Shown one piece after another: positions 31,989 through 38,985 of a DNA stretch of 38,985 nucleotides (the stretch's first letter is position 1; every line of letters begins with the position of its first letter). The stretch covers positions 1 to 38,985 of the forward strand of contig JAPOVR010000041.1 of the NCBI GenBank assembly GCA_026708005.1, written 5' to 3'. A program made the position numbers and the translations under genes. The stretch comes from Actinomycetes bacterium. Its GTDB lineage: Bacteria > Actinomycetota > Thermoleophilia > Gaiellales > Gaiellaceae. The notes under the pieces are model-generated. The model worked only from the letters and a program-made list of their open reading frames with translations. It was not told the DNA's origin and ran no database searches.

Positions 31989-32488
31989 GCCGCCCGCAAA
32001 GGCTACAGGAGCGTGAGTCTCAGCGTCTCAGCGTGTCGAGCAGATTTGGAAACGGCCGCTGGGTACCCGAACCGGCCGCCCGCATCGCCGCGTCCACGAG
32101 AACCGCAGGGCGGACCGCAAACCGTGGGTGCGGTTCCAGGTGCGGCGCTCTCTGTGCGCGGAACGCGGTAGCCGTGAACTCAGCGAGCGGCGTCCCAGCG
32201 TGGCAGCAGCTCCTCAACCGTGTCGCGAAGTGCCTCCACGGACGCTCGCCGCCCGAGCTTGACGCGCGCGACGAACACAGACGGCGCGATCGCCCGCCTC
32301 GCAAGGCGTATCCCCAGCCGGGAGGAGCGGGCAGGAAGGTGGCAATCCGCGGCAAGATAAATAAGTTAGCCGGTGCTCACACGGGCGCCCCGGATAGCCC
32401 CGTAGCGGCCGGTCCATCCACCTCCTCAAACCACACGCCTCGAACCGGGCGAGGCGTGCTCTGCGACGAGGCGAGGTAGGCTGCCGGC
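31989..32488. other. Spacer between tRNA-Cys and the hydrolase gene
   Basis: No gene is supported with confidence. On the minus strand at about 32190-32350 the frame containing RRASVEALRDTVEELLPRW looks protein-like and ends in a stop, but it has no start codon in frame, so it may be the remnant of a gene. An A/T-rich AGATAAATAAGTTAG at about 32353 stands out and could be promoter sequence. Confidence 0.35.
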
Positions 32489-33355
32489 GTGCTCCACGGG
32501 TTCGACTACCGAGCGATCGAGACGGCCGGCGCGACCATCAACGTCGCTCTCGCTGGCTCGGGACCACCGCTCGTGCTGCTGCACGGCTATCCGCAGACCC
32601 ACGCCATGTGGCATCGCATCGCTCCCGAGCTGGCCGAGAGCTTCACGGTCGTCTGCCCCGACTTACGCGGCTACGGCGAGAGCTCGAAGCCGCCCACCGA
32701 CGACGCGCACGAGCCCTACTCCAAGCGCGCGATGGCGACGGACGTCGCGCAGGTGATGACGCAGCTCGGGTTCGAGCGCTTCTGCGTCGCGGGCCACGAC
32801 CGCGGAGGCCGCGTGGCACACCGGCTCGCGCTCGACGCTCGCGACCGGATCGACCGGGTCGCCGTCCTCGACATCATCCCCGCGCACAGCGTCTTCGCCC
32901 AGATGGACAAGGACGCCGCAACCGGCACGTACCACTGGTTCTTCCTGAGCCAGCCCTACGACCTGCCGGAGCGGCTGATCGGCGCAGACCCGGCCTTCTT
33001 CCTGCGCTGGCACCTGAAGAGTTGGAGCGGCGGGCCCGACGAGTTCTTCGCTGCCGAGGCGCTTGCCGCCTACGAGCGGGCGTTCTCCGACCCGGCCACA
33101 GTGCACGCGACGTGCGAGGACTACCGGGCTGGAGCCTCCATCGACCTCGAGCACGACGAGGCCGACCTGGAGCGCCCCCTCGAGTGCCCGCTGTTCGTCC
33201 TGTGGGGCTCCCGCACCAAGCCCGGCGATCTCGAGGCGGTCTGGCGCGACTGGGCTCTCGACGTCACGGCTCATGTGTTGCCGTGCGGCCACTTCCTGGC
33301 CGAGGAACTTCCCAGCGAGACGCTCGCGCACCTGCGACGCTTCTTTCCCGGTTAA
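32489..33355 (+). CDS. Alpha/beta-hydrolase, fluoroacetate-dehalogenase-like
   Basis: A 288-residue alpha/beta-hydrolase. It matches the haloacetate dehalogenase pattern residue by residue: nucleophile Asp104 followed by Arg105 and Arg108 in GHDRGGRVAHR (carboxylate-binding arginines), acid Asp128 in AVLDIIP, His149-Trp150 in YHWFF and Tyr212 in DYRAGASID (the halide pocket), and base His268 in CGHFLAEE. Typical neighbours HGYPQTHAMWHRIAPELAE and DLRGYGESSKPP are also present. The reaction would replace the halogen of a 2-haloacid by hydroxyl. Relatives with the same residues sometimes act on other substrates, so defluorination is an inference. GTG 32489 is the start. It converges with the ftsH cluster and has no partner gene. 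Confidence 0.85.
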   Translation: MLHGFDYRAIETAGATINVALAGSGPPLVLLHGYPQTHAMWHRIAPELAESFTVVCPDLRGYGESSKPPTDDAHEPYSKRAMATDVAQVMTQLGFERFCVAGHDRGGRVAHRLALDARDRIDRVAVLDIIPAHSVFAQMDKDAATGTYHWFFLSQPYDLPERLIGADPAFFLRWHLKSWSGGPDEFFAAEALAAYERAFSDPATVHATCEDYRAGASIDLEHDEADLERPLECPLFVLWGSRTKPGDLEAVWRDWALDVTAHVLPCGHFLAEELPSETLAHLRRFFPG

Positions 33356-33397
33356 GGCGAGGACGGCCGACGCGGCGGTGCGGGGTGGCGGCGCGCG

Positions 33398-33708
33398 TCA
33401 GGCCTGGGTGAGCTCGCTGTAGGTCGAGTGCTCGCAGCTGGCGACCGTCGCCGGCGTCAGCGCCGTGAGCGTGGCGGGCTTCGCAACGATCGAGTCACCG
33501 GGCGCGAGACGCCGAGCGGGCTCGCCCACCCGAGTCAGCGTCACCAGGCCGGCGATGATGACCGTGAACGAGTCGGGGAGCTCGAGTGCCTCCCCTGGCG
33601 CGAGCGACCGACGCTCCATGCGGTCGGCGAGCTTGCCAAGCGTCTCGCCCGGCAGCCCGGAGAGAACGGCGATCTGGGCGAGCTCGTGAACGCTCGCCCA
33701 CTGATGCC

Positions 33709-33712
<4 letters not shown>
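33398..33712 (-). CDS. Cyclic-nucleotide-binding-like (cupin-fold) small protein
   Basis: A 104-residue protein resembling the N-terminal part of a CRP/cNMP-binding domain: LAQIAVLSGLPGETLGKLAD (entry helix), RMERRSLAPGEAL, a VIIAGLVTLTRVGEPARRL strand pair and APGDSIV. The phosphate-binding cassette (GExxLxxxxxRxA) is not visible, so it probably does not bind cAMP. Its GTG start overlaps the ftsH stop (GTGA), which implies co-translation with ftsH and suggests a link to FtsH activity or its regulation, but that is an inference. The CTAGGTCG-like sequence after its stop shows no terminator. It ends about 40 bp from the convergent hydrolase gene. Confidence 0.7.
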
Positions 33713-35670
<1,958 letters not shown>

Positions 35671-35797
35671 GTCCCCTTCACGATAGCTCGATTGGGAGCC
35701 AAGCCATAGTCGGGTCACCCACGGGGCGGCCGCTGCGAATCAGATCTGGGCCCGCCTCCGGACAGGTGATCCGCTGGAATCGCCGCTGGCGAGCTCT

Positions 35798-36775
35798 CTA
35801 CTCGAGCCCGTCGGCGTTGATCGCATTCGGCGGGGTTCGCCGCTCAAGCAGGACCGCGCAGAGCGCGCTCGCGCAGAGGTCTCCCATCGCCTGCCTCGTC
35901 AGCTGCGTGCTGCTCCCGATGTGCGGGGTCAGCACGACGTTTCCGAGGCTCGCGAGGCCATCGTGCACCGCAGGCTCATGCTCGAAGACATCGAGCGCCG
36001 CGCCGGCGATCACGCCGGTCTGAAGCGCGCGAACGAGCGCACTCTCGTCGATCACCGGGCCTCGGGCCGTGTTGATCAGCACGGCATCATCGCGCATGCG
36101 CCGCAGCTCGTCCGCACCGATCAGGTGGCGTGTCTCGGGGGTCAGCGGACAGTGCAGCGAGACGACGTGCGACGTGCGCAGGAGCTCATCGAAGGAGACA
36201 TGCTCGTGGAGAACGTCAGCGCGCCGTGACCGCCCCGCGTAGACGATGTCCATCGCGAACGCCTCGGCGAGCTGGGCGACCTCGCGTCCGATGCGCCCCA
36301 TTCCGACAATCCCCAGCCGACGCCCGCGCAGGCCTGGGCCGAGCATCCAGGTCGGCGACCACCACCACGGCGTACGGCTGCGGAGGAGCTGGTCTGCTTC
36401 GACAACACGGCGGGTGAGCGCGAGCATGAGCGCGACTGTGAACTCCGCTGTCGCGGGCGAGAGCACACCGGGCGTGTTCGTGACAACGATCCCTCTGCGC
36501 GTTGCGGCCGGGACATCGACGTTGTCGTAGCCCACGGCGAAGTTCGCGATGCAGGCGAGCTGGGTGCCGGCCGCGTCAAACAGCTCATCGTCGATGCGGT
36601 CGGTGACCATCGCGATCATGCCGTGCGCTCCCGAGACACCAGCGAGCAGCTCCGCGCGCGTCGGCAGCTCATCGGTCTCGCGGACAACCAGATCGAAATC
36701 AGCGCCGAGGCGCGTCAGCACCTCCGCCGGGATCGCGCGGGTGACGAACACACGCTGATGCTGGTTCTCAGACAC
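35798..36775 (-). CDS. D-2-hydroxyacid dehydrogenase (glyoxylate/hydroxypyruvate reductase type)
   Basis: It reduces a 2-oxo acid with NAD(P)H. The Rossmann loop is GMGRIGREVAQLAEAF (158-173), and the catalytic Arg238 (NTARGPVIDE), Glu267 (LDVFEHEP) and His285 (TPHIGSST) are all present. The substrate-side segment CIANFAVGYDNVDVPAATRR and the TPWWWSPTWMLGPGLRGRRL stretch before the cofactor domain are typical of glyoxylate/hydroxypyruvate reductases (GyaR type), which recycle glyoxylate to glycolate. The 325 residues are normal. It begins nine bases after the stop of the aminotransferase gene, on the same strand. Amino-group removal by the aminotransferase followed by oxo-acid reduction would be a plausible pair. 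Start ATG 36775. Confidence 0.93.
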   Translation of the reverse strand: MSENQHQRVFVTRAIPAEVLTRLGADFDLVVRETDELPTRAELLAGVSGAHGMIAMVTDRIDDELFDAAGTQLACIANFAVGYDNVDVPAATRRGIVVTNTPGVLSPATAEFTVALMLALTRRVVEADQLLRSRTPWWWSPTWMLGPGLRGRRLGIVGMGRIGREVAQLAEAFAMDIVYAGRSRRADVLHEHVSFDELLRTSHVVSLHCPLTPETRHLIGADELRRMRDDAVLINTARGPVIDESALVRALQTGVIAGAALDVFEHEPAVHDGLASLGNVVLTPHIGSSTQLTRQAMGDLCASALCAVLLERRTPPNAINADGLE

Positions 36776-36784
36776 GCGCGCGGC

Positions 36785-37966
36785 TCAGAGCGCGGCGAGG
36801 AAATCACCCATGCGCAGGAGCGCGCGCTCGAGGTTCTCGGCCGAGTTGGCATACGAGAGACGGAGGTTGTCGGATGCGACCGACCCGAACGCGCTGCCCG
36901 CCAAGAGGGCCACGCCCGCCTCCTCGAGGAGCCGCGTCGCGATCTCCTCGGCAGGGGCGCCGGCTGCACTGACGTTCGGGAAGGCGTAGAAGGCGCCTTT
37001 CGGGCGCCGGCAGCTCACGCCGGGCAGGTCGTTCAGCCCCGAGACGACGAGCGCGCGACGCCGGTCGAATTCCTCGACCATGGCCTCGGCTTCCTCCTGA
37101 GGACCCCGAAGCGCCGCGATACCCGCGAGCTGGACGAACGGCGGCACGCACGACGTCGAGTTGACGAAGAAGCGCGTGAGCGGCTCGAGCAAGGCCTCGG
37201 GGACAGCCGCGAACCCGCATCGCCACCCGGTCATCGCGTACGTCTTCGAGAGCCCGTCTAGGATGACCGTGCGCTCGGCCATGCCGGGCTCCGTCGCGAT
37301 ACTCGAGAACTCGCCCTCGTACTGCATCCGCCCGTAGACCTCGTCCGAGAGTACCCAGGCATTCGTTCCACCGATCAGGCGCGCGGCCTCCGCGAGGTCG
37401 CCGGGCTCGATCACACCGCCGGTCGGGTTCTGGGGCGAGTTGAGGATCACGAGCTTCGTGCGCGCCGAGAGACGCGCTGCCAGCTCGACCGGATCGAATG
37501 AAAAGTCGCGCCCCTCGACCAGAGGCAGCGGCACGGGGGTCGCGCCGAACCAGCGGATCGCCGACTCGTAGATCGGGAAGCCGGGATCCGGGTAGATGAC
37601 CTCATCGCCGGGGTTACAGGCGGCGAGCACCGTGAAGAAGAGGAAGGGCTTGGCGCCCGTGCCGACCAGCACCTGTTCTGGCGTCACGTCGAGGCCCCGC
37701 GTCGCAGACAGGTACTCGGCGGCGGCCTCACGGAACTCGAGCAGACCCGCGCTCGGGCAGTAGCCGGTGTGCCCGGCCCGCATCGCCTCGTAGGCGGCCT
37801 CGCAGATGTGCGCGGGCGTCGCGAAGTCTGGCTCGCCGATCTCGAGGTGGATGATGTCCCGCCCCTCCGCCTCAAGCGCACGAGCCCGGGCCAGCACCGA
37901 GAAGGCCGTCTCGGTACCGAGGCGCTCGAGGCTCGTCGCCAGACTGAGGTTTCGGGCGTCAGTCAC
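36785..37966 (-). CDS. Class I pyridoxal-phosphate aminotransferase (AspC-like)
   Basis: A fold-type I aminotransferase of about 393 residues. Cofactor residues are Lys241 in GLSKTYAMTGWRCGF, Asn180 in LNSPQNPTGG, Asp208 and Tyr211 in LSDEVYGRMQY, and the C-terminal Arg in LRLSYANS. The HLEIGEPDFATPAHICEA start and the AGHTGYCPSAGLLEFREA segment are standard for the aspartate/alanine group. GTG 37966 begins the conserved protein; the frame is open to 38062 but the extra residues are low-complexity. The substrate could be Asp, Ala, Tyr or another amino acid. It sits between an isochorismatase-type amidase and a 2-hydroxyacid dehydrogenase, all on the minus strand. Confidence 0.93.
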   Translation of the reverse strand: MTDARNLSLATSLERLGTETAFSVLARARALEAEGRDIIHLEIGEPDFATPAHICEAAYEAMRAGHTGYCPSAGLLEFREAAAEYLSATRGLDVTPEQVLVGTGAKPFLFFTVLAACNPGDEVIYPDPGFPIYESAIRWFGATPVPLPLVEGRDFSFDPVELAARLSARTKLVILNSPQNPTGGVIEPGDLAEAARLIGGTNAWVLSDEVYGRMQYEGEFSSIATEPGMAERTVILDGLSKTYAMTGWRCGFAAVPEALLEPLTRFFVNSTSCVPPFVQLAGIAALRGPQEEAEAMVEEFDRRRALVVSGLNDLPGVSCRRPKGAFYAFPNVSAAGAPAEEIATRLLEEAGVALLAGSAFGSVASDNLRLSYANSAENLERALLRMGDFLAAL

Positions 37967-38106
37967 AGTGAGAGCGCTGGGGCAGAAGCGGCTCTTCGGG
38001 GCAGCGGACGGCACCCCGTCTCGGCAGCGGCACAGGCGGCGCGGCGTGTCTTCGCGCTCCACTCACCGCGGGGGTCCAGGGGGCGCCCGGATTTCGGACC
38101 GGCCAT

Positions 38107-38814
38107 CTACACGCGGGCGGTCGCGGCGGTCGTCGACGCGAAGGGTGCGATGCCGTCGAGGTAGTCGAGCACCCGCCCGAGCGACTCGACGTCCCCGAAC
38201 TTCGAGTCGATGTCGAAGAGGTTCCACTCGACAACGCCGGGCACTCGGTCGCCGACGGCCTCACGCACGACGATCGGCCGAAACCCCTCGGCGATCGCGT
38301 CCTCGACCGTGTGGCGGACGCACCCCGCCATCGTGACGCCAGTGCAGATCACGGTGTCGACCCCGTGCGCGTACAGGAACGAGGAGAGGTAGGTGCCGTG
38401 GAAGGCGCTCGCGCGCTTCTTGATGATCACCTGGTCGTGCGCAGCCGGTGCGATGCGATCGTCGATCTCGACCGACTCGTCGCCCACTTGCAGCACCTCC
38501 GTCGGAATCTTCTGGCCCCACAGGCCCATGTCGGAGTTCGGGCCCTCCGTGACCTCGTACGCGGTGCTGGTGTACACGATCGGGATGCCCTTGGCCCGGC
38601 CTGCAGCGAGCAGCCTCTGCACCGCTGGGATGATGACGTCCATGGCATCGCACGTGAACGGGTTCCCAGGCCGTGTCCACGCGTTCGCAAGATCGATGTT
38701 GATCAGCGCGGGGCGCTCGCCGAAGCCGACGCGGCGCTGAAACCCGCGGTCCTGGTAGATCCCGGTGTCGACATCGAAGATCTTCTGCAAGGCCTCTTGG
38801 ATCTCATCTGGCAC
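38107..38814 (-). CDS. Cysteine hydrolase, N-carbamoylsarcosine amidase-like
   Basis: An isochorismatase-fold amidohydrolase of 235 residues. The catalytic triad is Asp41 (ALINIDLANAWT), Lys132 (VIIKKRASAFHGT) and Cys165 (TGVTMAGCVRHT). The surrounding text, FGERPALINIDLANAW, TRPGNPFTC, NSDMGLWGQKIPTEV, and VVREAVGDRVPGVVEWNLFD near the end, matches N-carbamoylsarcosine amidases, which release CO2 and ammonia to give sarcosine in creatinine breakdown. Related carbamoyl or ureido compounds are possible. GTG 38814 is preceded by GAGAGGAG with good spacing. No creatinine-pathway partner is in the window. It heads the minus-strand run ending in ftsH, although 140 bp separate it from the aminotransferase. 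Confidence 0.87.
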   Translation of the reverse strand: MPDEIQEALQKIFDVDTGIYQDRGFQRRVGFGERPALINIDLANAWTRPGNPFTCDAMDVIIPAVQRLLAAGRAKGIPIVYTSTAYEVTEGPNSDMGLWGQKIPTEVLQVGDESVEIDDRIAPAAHDQVIIKKRASAFHGTYLSSFLYAHGVDTVICTGVTMAGCVRHTVEDAIAEGFRPIVVREAVGDRVPGVVEWNLFDIDSKFGDVESLGRVLDYLDGIAPFASTTAATARV

Positions 38815-38938
38815 GGTTGCTCCTCTCGCTCAGCTGCTGCTTGAGCCTGGACCGTATCGCACGCCGCCGCCGCAGGCGCACGCTGCCACCGCGGGCGACA
38901 TCGGCCCGAGGCACCCGCAGCCACGCCAAATTGGCCTG

Positions 38939-38985
38939 TCTCTTGGTGTGTGTGGGGGTTTGTGGGGTGGGGGTGTGGGTTGTTG
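38939..38985. repeat. G/T low-complexity tract at the window edge
   Basis: The last 45 or so bases are almost only G and T, with G-runs of two to five (GGTGTGTGTGGGGGTTTGTG and GGGGTGGGGGTGTGGG). The strand asymmetry differs from everything before it. It could form a G-quadruplex, or be a contig-end artefact. Confidence 0.6.

Noticed and set aside
32020..32355. A 111-residue minus-strand frame after tRNA-Cys
   Set aside because: Its composition is not protein-like, and the better-looking alternative frame (RRASVEALRDTVEELLPRW) lacks a start codon.

Overview
The window is a high-GC bacterial chromosome fragment. It is most consistent with a deep-branching actinomycete (Thermoleophilia/Gaiellales-like) or its metagenome assembly. 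The basis is a class A PBP with C-terminal PASTA repeats, a streptomycete-type MatB, complete gatCAB genes, a RemA/DUF370-like protein, frequent GTG starts and several possibly leaderless starts. The lineage is an inference from gene content; there is no rRNA to anchor it.

Layout. 1-149 is the start of a CobW-type GTPase. 200-3300 is a gene-poor, decayed stretch with an AT-rich island (about 1100-2175) holding a multiply broken gene. 3341-6836 holds a PASTA penicillin-binding protein facing a 3-methyladenine glycosylase and a RemA-like gene. 7937-10121 holds ilvE and a DegT-type aminotransferase. 10796-14607 holds a YbaK editing protein, a membrane protein, an aldehyde dehydrogenase and a broken 3-hydroxyisobutyrate-dehydrogenase-like gene. 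14816-15372 is a second lower-GC island with a decayed gene. 16016-19429 is the gatC-gatA-gatB locus. 19857-23261 holds a GNAT pseudogene, folD, a cyclophilin and an unaccompanied DNA methyltransferase. 23880-29971 holds MatB, a small hypothetical, a class III CoA-transferase, a non-canonical crotonase and an amidase (the last three overlap as one operon). 31163-33355 holds a small GNAT-like protein, tRNA-Cys and a fluoroacetate-dehalogenase-like hydrolase. 33398-38814 is a compact minus-strand run: isochorismatase-type amidase, class I aminotransferase, D-2-hydroxyacid dehydrogenase, ftsH and a cyclic-nucleotide-binding-like protein.

Main unusual feature. At least eight copies of an approximately 95-150 bp dispersed repeat, in both orientations, sit one per large intergenic gap from 3.1 to 30.5 kb. 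They share a core (TTTCGTGAC..., TTTCTGGGCTACCCTCC, CCCGGGTGGTGGG). The copies fall into two 5' classes and two 3' tail classes that are combined in different ways, so the family is modular. One copy is split by a roughly 146 bp insertion, a decayed copy sits between gatC and gatA, and one repeat edge is identical over 19 bp to the 3' end of the PBP gene. No copy is seen after 31 kb. I know of no named family for this repeat.

The window also has an unusual number of broken genes (five), with lesions visible as stop codons and homopolymer or dinucleotide slips. Some could be assembly errors, but genes with several lesions of different kinds look truly decayed.
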